In this document: positions 1 through 6,134 of the stretch, in pieces
Layout of the letters: the number at the start of each line of letters is the position of its first letter
Numbering within the stretch: the stretch's first letter is position 1
Assembly: GCA_903911985.1 (NCBI GenBank)
Contig: CAIWFP010000167.1
Span: forward strand, 1 to 6,228
Reading direction: 5' to 3'
Origin: an uncultured Sphingomonadales bacterium
GTDB lineage: Bacteria > Pseudomonadota > Alphaproteobacteria > Sphingomonadales > Sphingomonadaceae
DNA: 6,228 nt
Translations under genes and position numbers: made by a program
Notes under the pieces: generated by a model
Database searches by the model: none
What the model was told of the DNA's origin: nothing
What the model saw: the letters and a program-made list of their open reading frames with translations, nothing else

Positions 1-2
1 AT

Positions 3-83
3 GCTCGCCCGCTGACCAAGACCAGTGGCCAGCCGTTTACGATTGCCGAGATTGAAGCGGCGATCGAAGATTTGCTGGCTTGA
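3..83 (+). CDS. korA: 2-oxoacid:ferredoxin oxidoreductase alpha subunit (KorA), C-terminal end only
   Basis: Only the last 26 codons and the TGA stop (81-83) lie in the window; the gene enters from the left edge. The readable tail ends with RPLTKTSGQPFTIAEIEAAI followed by EDLLA. A 'GQPF...EIEAAI' ending is typical of the alpha subunit of 2-oxoglutarate:ferredoxin oxidoreductases, which usually lies directly upstream of the beta-subunit gene. Here korB starts 12 bases after the stop, in the classical korA-korB order. The alpha subunit carries the pyrimidine-binding and gamma-type domains of the enzyme, but neither is visible here, so the call rests on this short tail plus the neighbour. The end of this gene also supplies the korB ribosome binding site: GAGGGA at 82-87 overlaps the stop codon, suggesting translational coupling. 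Confidence 0.8.
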   Translation, partial: ARPLTKTSGQPFTIAEIEAAIEDLLA

Positions 84-95
84 GGGAATAGACCG

Positions 96-1181
96 ATGAA
101 CGATATGACCCCTATTGCCAAGTTGACCCTCAAGGACTGGGAATCGGATCAGGAAGTGCGCTGGTGCCCGGGTTGCGGCGATTACGCGATCCTGAAGGCG
201 GTGCAGCGCACCATGGTCGATCTCGGGTCTGACCCGGCCAAGACCGTGTTCGTCTCCGGCATCGGCTGTTCGAGCCGCTTTCCCTATTACATGGCCTCCT
301 ATGGCTTCCACACCATCCATGGCCGCGCGCCCGCTTTTGCCACCGGCATCAAGCTGGCCAACCCGGAGCTGGATGTGTGGCTGGTGACCGGCGATGGCGA
401 CGGCATGTCCATCGGCGGCAACCACACGATGCATGTTATCCGGCGCAATCTGAACTGCCAGATCATGCTGTTCAACAACGAGATCTATGGCCTGACCAAG
501 GGGCAATATTCGCCCACCAGCCGCGTGGGCACCAATTCGCCGACCTCGCCGCTGGGTTCGGTGGACCGGCCGGCTTCCCCTTGCGCCTTTGCACTGGGTG
601 CGGGTGGGCGGTTTATTGCCCGCGGGTTTGACGTTTCCAAGGAACTGTCGGGCGTGTTGAAGGCGGCCCATGCCCATCAGGGTGCGGCCTTTGTCGAGAT
701 CTTCCAGAACTGCATCGTCTATAACAAGGACCGCTTCGAGGAATTCGCCGTCGCCAAGGGTGCCGAGGCCAGCCAGCTGTGGCTGAAGAATGGCGAGCCG
801 ATGCTGTTTGGTTCCGAGAAATCGGGCGGCATCAAGGGCATCGCCCTCGATGCCGAGAAGCTGGTGCTGAAGGTGGTGGATGTGGTCGCCAAGAGCGATG
901 GCACCCCCGATTGGCAGGCGGCTGGCGTTATTGTCCATGATGTGACCAACCGGTCGGTCGCGCATATGCTCGTCGAGCTGCCTTTCGGGCCCTTCCCGAT
1001 GGCGCTGGGCGTGATCTATGACGACCCGCAGCCCTCCTTCGAAGTGGCGCTGCTGGGGCAGGATGCCGTTGCCCGCCAGGGCAAGAGCGCCAATCTCGCC
1101 AAGCTGCTCGCCAAGGGCCAGACATGGACAGTTTCCGGGACAGTTGCTCCTGAGGATCAGGGGCCGTTGTCGAACGTTTGA
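96..1181 (+). CDS. korB: 2-oxoglutarate (2-oxoacid):ferredoxin oxidoreductase beta subunit, KorB
   Basis: This is the catalytic beta subunit of a cytoplasmic 2-oxoacid:ferredoxin oxidoreductase. With KorA it decarboxylates a 2-oxoacid, probably 2-oxoglutarate to succinyl-CoA, and passes electrons to ferredoxin. In the 361-residue protein, the N-terminal motif WCPGCGDY (23-30) gives Cys24 and Cys27. Cys58 lies in GIGCSS and Cys206 in FQNCIVYN. Their spacing matches the four [4Fe-4S] ligands known in archaeal and bacterial homologues. The thiamine-diphosphate/Mg motif is GDGDGMSIGGNH (99-110), continuing to NNEIYGLTKGQYSPTS (127-142). The C-terminal part contains PFGPFPMALGVIYDD (296-310), typical of this family. 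The ATG at 96 is preceded by GAGGGA at 82-87 with good spacing; a second ATG at 105 is less favoured. Length is normal and no key residue is missing. Substrate choice (2-oxoglutarate rather than pyruvate or another 2-oxoacid) is inferred from family resemblance. Confidence 0.93.
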   Translation: MNDMTPIAKLTLKDWESDQEVRWCPGCGDYAILKAVQRTMVDLGSDPAKTVFVSGIGCSSRFPYYMASYGFHTIHGRAPAFATGIKLANPELDVWLVTGDGDGMSIGGNHTMHVIRRNLNCQIMLFNNEIYGLTKGQYSPTSRVGTNSPTSPLGSVDRPASPCAFALGAGGRFIARGFDVSKELSGVLKAAHAHQGAAFVEIFQNCIVYNKDRFEEFAVAKGAEASQLWLKNGEPMLFGSEKSGGIKGIALDAEKLVLKVVDVVAKSDGTPDWQAAGVIVHDVTNRSVAHMLVELPFGPFPMALGVIYDDPQPSFEVALLGQDAVARQGKSANLAKLLAKGQTWTVSGTVAPEDQGPLSNV

Positions 1182-1202
1182 TCCCGATAGGCGCGGGCGG
1201 CG

Positions 1203-2156
1203 GTGGATAATCTCACCCATTCGCTGATTGGCGCGGTGCTGGGGCAGGCGGGGCTGAAGCGCCGCACGCGGGCCGCCATGCCCGCGCTGATCATCGCCGC
1301 CAACCTGCCGGATATCGATGTGTTTGGCCGGGTGTTCGGCTGGCAGTCGCTGGCGGTGCACCGGGGCTTTACCCACGGGCTGGGCGGGTTGTTGCTGTTG
1401 CCGCCGCTGCTGGCCGGGCTGTTGCTGCTGGTGGATGGCTGGCGCCAAAAGCGGGGCGTGGTGCGGGGGGATGCCCTGCCGATGCGGCCGCTCTGGCTGC
1501 TGGCGCTGTGTTTCATCGCGCTGGCCACCCATCCCGCCTTTGACTGGCTGAACAATTACGGCATCCGGCTGCTCGAGCCTTTCGGCCATGGCTGGTATTA
1601 TGGCGACGCGATCTTCATCGTCGATGTGTGGCTGCTGGCGCTGCTGGGGGCGGGTGTCGGGTTTTCGCGGGCACGCGAATCGGCGGGGCGGGCCGACTGG
1701 GCCGCTCCGGCGCGTGGGGCGATTGTGGGGGTGGCGCTTTATGTCGGGGCCAATCTGCTGATTACCGCGCGGGCCGAGGGCGAGGCTGCATCGGCGCTGG
1801 CGCTCGGTCATGGCGCGCCGATGGAACGGATTGCCGCGAACCCCGTGCCGCTGGCCTTCTGGCGGCGCGAGGTGCTGTGGCGAAGGGCCGACCAGAGCTA
1901 TGGCGCGCTGGGCTGGAGCCTGTTTGCCCCCGCGCCAAGGGCGGGCGATGCCGATTTGCGCGCGCTGGGGCGCACCGGGATGGATGATCCGCGCGTCGCC
2001 CGGTGGAGCCGCGATGATCCGAAAGCCCGCGCCTTCCTGTTCTGGGCGCGGATGCCGATTGTCCTGCCCGATGCGCAGGGGCTCGATCTGGCGGACCAGC
2101 GGTTTCTGCGCTTTGCCGGGCGGGGGGCGCTTGGCGTAAGGTTGAAGTCGCGCTGA
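1203..2156 (+). CDS. YdjM/DUF457 family membrane-bound putative metal-dependent hydrolase
   Basis: A 317-residue integral membrane protein of the family named after E. coli YdjM (predicted inner-membrane metal-dependent hydrolase). The GTG start at 1203 is chosen because it gives the family's conserved N-terminus MDNLTHSLIGAVLGQAGLKR; no strong Shine-Dalgarno sequence is seen. Conserved polar residues likely to bind metal are His6, NLPDID (35-40), HRGFTH (53-58), TH...FDW (109-115) and the WYYGD...VDVW stretch (131-143). Hydrophobic segments are visible at roughly 24-36, 59-77, 97-110, 135-153 and 172-188. The last ~130 residues are soluble, Arg/Ala-rich and end with a WARMPIVLP stretch. The gene begins 21 bases after korB on the same strand, so it is probably in the same transcript. 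No direct link to 2-oxoacid metabolism is apparent. The family's substrate is not established; some members are annotated only as hydrolases by motif. Confidence 0.85.
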   Translation: MDNLTHSLIGAVLGQAGLKRRTRAAMPALIIAANLPDIDVFGRVFGWQSLAVHRGFTHGLGGLLLLPPLLAGLLLLVDGWRQKRGVVRGDALPMRPLWLLALCFIALATHPAFDWLNNYGIRLLEPFGHGWYYGDAIFIVDVWLLALLGAGVGFSRARESAGRADWAAPARGAIVGVALYVGANLLITARAEGEAASALALGHGAPMERIAANPVPLAFWRREVLWRRADQSYGALGWSLFAPAPRAGDADLRALGRTGMDDPRVARWSRDDPKARAFLFWARMPIVLPDAQGLDLADQRFLRFAGRGALGVRLKSR

Positions 2157-2176
2157 GGGGCGGGCTGATTATTGGC

Positions 2177-2200
2177 GGAATGCCCGCGAATATGCGTTCC
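2177..2200 (+). terminator. Possible hairpin just after the DUF457 gene (weak terminator candidate)
   Basis: GGAATGC (2177-2183) can pair with GCGTTCC (2194-2200) with one G-T wobble across a 10-base loop, followed by ATTT rather than a full T-run. A competing pairing joins GCGGGC (2160-2165) to GCCCGC (2182-2187). The location 20 bases after the stop codon suits a terminator, but the missing T-run makes this weak. Confidence 0.2.
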
Positions 2201-2234
2201 ATTTCTCCGCTTTGTAAGTCATGATGACCGCGTG

Positions 2235-2274
2235 CTTCACCCGCTGTTTTGACGCGGTGAGGGCCGATATTTTT
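2235..2274 (+). terminator. Bulged hairpin followed by T5 upstream of the flippase gene
   Basis: CTTCACCCGC (2235-2244) pairs with GCGGTGAGG (2254-2262) leaving one bulged C, with a TGTTTTGAC loop. A run of five T lies at 2270-2274, seven bases after the stem. It could end transcription from korAB and the DUF457 gene, or act as a leader structure for the next gene. It would lie within coding sequence if the flippase started at 2221, which is one more reason to look at that start. Confidence 0.22.
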
Positions 2275-2383
2275 GCGCTTTTGGTGTCACGAAAATGTGC
2301 CTGGATGGTGAGTGGGCATTTGTGGGCGGACGGGCGTTGTGCCGCTTCGTGCGACAAGTCTCCATTCCGGGTGGCCAGCGATT

Positions 2384-2388
2384 GGGAA
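2384..2388 (+). promoter_or_regulatory. Ribosome binding site supporting a TTG start of the flippase-like gene
   Basis: GGGAA lies six bases before TTG 2395, immediately ahead of the point where membrane-protein sequence begins. The other in-frame candidates (ATG 2221, ATG 2305, GTG 2371) have no comparably placed purine-rich site. Confidence 0.4.
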
Positions 2389-2394
2389 TTTGCA

Positions 2395-3657
2395 TTGAAC
2401 TCAGGATATTTGCGGCTGGGCGTGGTGAACACCGCCGCAACGCTGTTGGCGCGCGGGGCATCGGTGCTCTATTCGCTGTTCGTGGTGGGTTGGGCCTCGC
2501 GCCATATTTCGGCCAGCGATACGGCGAATTTGCTGCTCCTGTTCAACGCGGTGGCGGCCGTTGGCCTGTTGCAGGCGGGGCTTGGCGGATATGTGATCCG
2601 CGCGGTGGCCTATGCGCATAGCCAGAGGCGGCCTCTGGGGGAACTGGCGGAAGTGCGCTTCACCTTTCTGTTGCTGTGTGGCATTTCGACACTGGCGATG
2701 ACCGGACTGGTGCTGTTTGGTTCCCATGCCCTCGTGCAATATTTGCCCATATTCCTGCTGACGATTGTGGGGACGGTGGCCAATTTTGCCGACATGGTGA
2801 GGTTGGGAACGGAGCGCAGTCGCACCACCACCTATTTTATGCTGGGGGCCTATGCGTTTAACGTTGGGGCATGGGCGGTGGTGGCAAGGCTGCATTTGAG
2901 CAGTGTTTCGGTTGTTGCCTTGCTGGCCTATTCGGCGCCGTCGATCGGGGCGATCGCGTCGTTTGCGTTTTTGACGCGGGAGAGGGAGTTTCGGGCGCTG
3001 ATCAATCCGTTCAACCGGGTTGCGGTGGGCAGTATGGTCAGCATGCTGAAAACCTCGTCGCCGATGTTTGTGGCGTCGATTTCGTCGAGCATGTTCGTGA
3101 ACACGCCGCTTATTGCGCGGGGGCTGCATTTGATCTCGAGCATTTCCGCTTCCACAGCCGTGGTTTTTCGTGTGGAGGTTGGCATATTGAACGTGTTCTA
3201 CGCGATGCTGCAGCCCTCTATTCCCACCCTGGTGCGGCTGAAACATCAGGAAAGTGCCGGCACATTTATTCGCGGGAGCATGCTGTGGATTGGCGGATTT
3301 TTGGTTGCGGCCATGGCGATTGCGGCCTGCTTCTATTTGGGGGTGGGTACTTTTGCGGCGTTGTGGGTCAAATCCGCAATGGTTGATAAAAACATGATCG
3401 GATTTTGGTCAATTGTATTGCTATTGTGGATGATAAACTGCGCATTGGTGCAGTATGTTCAGTTTATATTTAGCACAATTACTGCAGCGGCAGCGACGTT
3501 CATAATGCCGTTCGGGGCATTATGTGAGGCCTATTATCAGGTTTTGTCGGGAAGGCCCGTGGTCATAGAATATGCTCTTGGCACAGGCATTGGCGCCGCA
3601 GTGGTGGTAGCATCTCTGGTGTTTGCCACTGGCATGTTGCGTCAGCCCAATACATAG
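2395..3657 (+). CDS. Polytopic membrane protein resembling polysaccharide/O-antigen flippases (MATE/MOP-like)
   Basis: From TTG 2395 the product is 420 residues and almost entirely membrane-embedded. About 12 hydrophobic segments are seen, near residues 8-33, 43-68, 88-108, 113-134, 146-165, 172-193, 222-242, 262-280, 295-320, 336-358, 361-383 and 392-414. The size, the helix pattern and the opening LGVVNTAATLLARGASVLYS fit the Wzx-like lipid-linked oligosaccharide flippases of the MOP superfamily, which move glycolipids across the inner membrane. No signature residue proves substrate or family, so this is a fold-level call. The frame is open back to ATG 2221. Those extra 58 residues are Cys-rich, unlike a flippase N-terminus, and lack a good ribosome binding site, so the shorter form is preferred. 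No glycosyltransferase or polymerase gene lies nearby. The 3' third is unusually AT-rich: a hand count of 3361-3480 gives 43 G+C in 120, against 38 of 60 for korB 121-180. This suggests acquisition by transfer. The gene ends 60 bases from the convergent SDR gene. Confidence 0.72.
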   Translation: MNSGYLRLGVVNTAATLLARGASVLYSLFVVGWASRHISASDTANLLLLFNAVAAVGLLQAGLGGYVIRAVAYAHSQRRPLGELAEVRFTFLLLCGISTLAMTGLVLFGSHALVQYLPIFLLTIVGTVANFADMVRLGTERSRTTTYFMLGAYAFNVGAWAVVARLHLSSVSVVALLAYSAPSIGAIASFAFLTREREFRALINPFNRVAVGSMVSMLKTSSPMFVASISSSMFVNTPLIARGLHLISSISASTAVVFRVEVGILNVFYAMLQPSIPTLVRLKHQESAGTFIRGSMLWIGGFLVAAMAIAACFYLGVGTFAALWVKSAMVDKNMIGFWSIVLLLWMINCALVQYVQFIFSTITAAAATFIMPFGALCEAYYQVLSGRPVVIEYALGTGIGAAVVVASLVFATGMLRQPNT

Positions 3658-3717
3658 GGTTGAGGCGTGGGGGCTGTGGCGTGGCCTGCCGTTTGCCTAT
3701 CGCTTCGCCTTTGTTGA

Positions 3718-4437
3718 CTACTTCGCCAGGGTTTCGCGGTGGGGGCTGGGGAAGTCTTCGCCTAGCAGGGCGACGATGCGGTCGGCCACGACTTCGGGGG
3801 CTTTGATGCTCGCCGGGTCTTCGCCGGGGAAGGCGGCGGCGCGCATCTTGGTGCGGGTGGCGCGGGGGTTGACGAGGGCCACGCGGACCTTGGAAATGTT
3901 GCGCACTTCCTGCGCGTAGCAATCAAGCAGCACCTCTTGCGCGGCCTTGGCTGAGGCATAGCCACCCCAATAGGCGCGCGGGGCGGTGGTGAGGGTGGTG
4001 GTTACGCCGATGACGCGGCCATTCGCGCTCTTGCGCAGCAGCGCGTCGAAGCGGGCGATGAGGGTTTGCGTTGCCAGAACATTGACCGTCAGCGCCTTGG
4101 TGAAGGCGACGGGGTCGATGTCGCCCACCGAAGTGAGTTGCGGCAGGACGGCGGCGTTGATGACCAGAATATCCAGCGCGCCCCAGCGGCCCGCCACGGC
4201 GGTGGCGAGGCGGGCGATGGCGTCGGGTTCGGCCAGATCCATGGGGGCGATGGTGGCGTTTCCTCCCTCGGCGGCGATGGCGTCTTCCACGGCTTCCAGC
4301 GCCCGGGCGTCGCGCGCGGTGAGGATGACATGGGCGCCGGCGCGGGCGAGGGCAATCGCGGTGGCGGCGCCAATGCCGCGGCTGGCGCCGGTGACGAGTG
4401 CCAGTTGTCCGGCGAAGGGCTTGGTGGTGTCGGTCAT
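3718..4437 (-). CDS. SDR-family NAD(P)-dependent oxidoreductase downstream of purF
   Basis: A 239-residue classical short-chain dehydrogenase/reductase with one Rossmann domain, of unknown substrate. The cofactor-binding motif TGASRGIG is at 16-23, the NAA motif at 94-96, the helix Asn in TVNV at 119, and the active-site Tyr160 and Lys164 in YASAK. Arg42 follows strand beta-2 (LTARD), which often goes with NADP preference. Two sites are atypical. The position 13 residues before Tyr160, normally Ser, is Thr147 within VTTTLT, and the usual Pro-Gly after the active site reads NPR (190-192) before ATRTKM. The ATG at 4437 (reverse strand) follows purF by 29 bases, so the two are probably co-transcribed. 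A GGAA about 12 bases upstream is a weak ribosome site. Sphingomonad genomes, as I recall, often carry such an SDR gene after purF, but no role in purine synthesis is established. The C-terminus ends normally for the family. Confidence 0.9.
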   Translation of the reverse strand: MTDTTKPFAGQLALVTGASRGIGAATAIALARAGAHVILTARDARALEAVEDAIAAEGGNATIAPMDLAEPDAIARLATAVAGRWGALDILVINAAVLPQLTSVGDIDPVAFTKALTVNVLATQTLIARFDALLRKSANGRVIGVTTTLTTAPRAYWGGYASAKAAQEVLLDCYAQEVRNISKVRVALVNPRATRTKMRAAAFPGEDPASIKAPEVVADRIVALLGEDFPSPHRETLAK

Positions 4438-4466
4438 GGGATTATTCTGTTCCGCGCGCAGGGGGC

Positions 4467-6134
4467 TTATTCGCTGGGGGCCGTTTCGGTGGACTGCTTG
4501 TCCGCGCCCGGGTTGTTTTTGGGCGAATTGCTTTTTGGCGTCTGCTTCGCCGGGGCATCGGCGGGGGCCTTGTCCACCGCGAGCGTGAGCTGGGCGGGTT
4601 CGTTGCGTTCGGCCAGATCGGTGAGGCGGGTGGGGTATTCACCGGTAAAGCAGGCATCGCAATATTGCGGGCAGGTCGCGTTGCGGCTCTTTTCGCCCAC
4701 GGCGCGGTAGAGGCCGTCGATGCTGACGAAGGCGAGGCTGTCGGCGTGGATGTAATCCGCCATGGCCTGCAGATCCATGCGGGCGGCCAGCAGCTTGTTC
4801 CGCTCCGGCGTATCCACCCCGTAGAAGCAGGAATGATCGGTCGGCGGGGAGGCGATGCGCATGTGGACTTCGGCGGCGCCCGCGTCGCGCATCATCTGGA
4901 CGATTTTGAGCGAGGTGGTGCCGCGCACGATGGAATCGTCGATGAGGACGATGCGCTTGCCTTCGACCAGCGCGCGGTTGGCGTTGTGCTTGCGCTTGAC
5001 GTCCGCATTGCGGGCGCCATCGCTGGGTTGAATGAAGGTGCGGCCGACATAGTGGCTGCGGATGATGCCGAGTTCAAAGGGAATGCCGCTTTGCTGGGCA
5101 TAGCCGATGGCCGCCGGAACGCCGCTGTCCGGCACGGGCACGACGATGTCGGCATTGGCCGGGGCTTCCTTGGCCAGCTCGACGCCGATCGCCTTGCGCA
5201 CCGAATAGACCGATTGGCCATCGAGCACCGAATCGGGGCGGCTGAAATAGACATGTTCGAAAATGCAGGGGCGCGCCGGGTGGTTGCCGAAGGGGCGGTG
5301 GCTGGAGATGACGCCCTGATGATCCACCTGCACCAGTTCGCCCGGTTCGATCTGGCGGACGAAATCGGCGCCGACAACGTCAAGACCCACGGTTTCCGAG
5401 GCGAAAACGGTGGCGGTGCCGAGGCGCCCCATGACCAGCGGGCGGATACCGAGCGGATCGCGGCAGGCGATCTTGCCCTCGGGCGTCATGCAGATGAGGG
5501 AATAGGCGCCTTCCACCATGCGCAGCGCATCGACGAAGCGATCGAGCACCGTCGGGTAGCGGCTGGTGGCGACGAGGTGGATGATCACCTCGGTGTCCGA
5601 CGTGGACTGGAAGATCGAGCCCTTTTGCACCAGATCGCGCTTCAGCGTCATGGCGTTGGAGATGTTGCCATTGTGGGCGATGGAGAAGCCGCCGCTGGCG
5701 AGATCGGCGAACAGGGGCTGCACATTGCGCAGGCCGGAGCCGCCGGTGGTGGAATAGCGCACATGGCCCGAGGCCATGGCTCCGGGCAGGGCGGCGAAGG
5801 ATTCGGCGCTGTTGAACACCTGTGCCACATGGCCGACGCCGCGATGGGTGTAGAATTCCCCGTCGCCATCGATGCCGTCGAAGCTGGTGATGCCGACCGC
5901 TTCCTGCCCGCGATGCTGGAGCGCGTGCAGGCCCAGCGCGACGATGCCCGAGGCCTCCTTCGCGCCGATGATGCCGAAGATGCCGCATTCCTCTTTCAGC
6001 TTGTCGCCATCGACATCCCAGGGGGCTACATCCCAGGGGGCATTTTCCTGCCCGGCCCCGTTGTCATGGGCGGGGTTGTCGCCGTTGATGCGGGGATGGG
6101 CGGTGTCACCGAATGGGCTGCTGGCTGCTGTCAT
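4467..6134 (-). CDS. purF: Amidophosphoribosyltransferase (glutamine PRPP amidotransferase), PurF
   Basis: Catalyses the first committed step of de novo purine synthesis: PRPP plus glutamine gives 5-phosphoribosylamine, in the cytoplasm. Numbering here is from the longer possible start at 6185; subtract 17 for the start at 6134. The class II glutaminase domain begins at nucleophile Cys67 in EECGIFG, with HRGQEAVG (91-98), YSTTGG (144-149), HNGNISN (171-177) and SDTE (196-199). The phosphoribosyltransferase domain has the PRPP loop VLIDDSIVRGTTS (413-425). Cys307, Cys453, Cys509 and Cys512 match the four [4Fe-4S] ligands of the Bacillus subtilis-type enzyme. Leader residues before Cys67 number 49 (ATG 6134) or 66 (ATG 6185), and must be removed to expose the catalytic cysteine. 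ATG 6134 is preferred because AGGAAAG lies about 12 bases upstream; the frame stays open to the right edge, so neither start is proven. The leader holds a tandem APWDV duplication. Residues after ~525 form a Pro/Ala/Lys/Asn-rich, probably disordered tail. Upstream sequence (6186-6228) shows no recognisable gene. Confidence 0.95.
   Translation of the reverse strand: MTAASSPFGDTAHPRINGDNPAHDNGAGQENAPWDVAPWDVDGDKLKEECGIFGIIGAKEASGIVALGLHALQHRGQEAVGITSFDGIDGDGEFYTHRGVGHVAQVFNSAESFAALPGAMASGHVRYSTTGGSGLRNVQPLFADLASGGFSIAHNGNISNAMTLKRDLVQKGSIFQSTSDTEVIIHLVATSRYPTVLDRFVDALRMVEGAYSLICMTPEGKIACRDPLGIRPLVMGRLGTATVFASETVGLDVVGADFVRQIEPGELVQVDHQGVISSHRPFGNHPARPCIFEHVYFSRPDSVLDGQSVYSVRKAIGVELAKEAPANADIVVPVPDSGVPAAIGYAQQSGIPFELGIIRSHYVGRTFIQPSDGARNADVKRKHNANRALVEGKRIVLIDDSIVRGTTSLKIVQMMRDAGAAEVHMRIASPPTDHSCFYGVDTPERNKLLAARMDLQAMADYIHADSLAFVSIDGLYRAVGEKSRNATCPQYCDACFTGEYPTRLTDLAERNEPAQLTLAVDKAPADAPAKQTPKSNSPKNNPGADKQSTETAPSE
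6012..6041 (-). repeat. 15-bp in-frame tandem duplication in the purF leader
   Basis: Two adjacent 15-base units, 6012-6026 and 6027-6041, are identical except for their first base (g versus t on the + strand). On the coding strand they encode APWDV twice in a row, just before the DGDKLKEEC segment that leads to the catalytic cysteine of PurF. Being a multiple of three, the duplication keeps the frame. Fourteen of 15 matching bases, including silent positions, point to a recent slippage or duplication event, not to selection for the peptide. Confidence 0.85.

Noticed and set aside
1318..2139. Other + strand open frames inside the DUF457 gene
   Set aside because: They give Cys/Trp/Arg/Gly-rich sequences without motifs, while the frame from 1203 carries conserved family residues throughout.
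2249..2277. Promoter with TTGACG (2249-2254) as -35 box
   Set aside because: No acceptable -10 hexamer lies 16-18 bases downstream; the AT-rich GATATT is only 11 bases away.
2401..3246. 281-codon open frame on the - strand opposite the flippase-like gene
   Set aside because: The translation is dominated by Gln, His, Arg and Asn, a typical mirror of hydrophobic codons on the other strand, and has no recognisable motif.
3658..3717. Bidirectional terminator between the convergent flippase-like and SDR genes
   Set aside because: Only a 5-bp pairing AGGCG/CGCCT across a loop of more than 30 bases was found, with no T-run on either strand.
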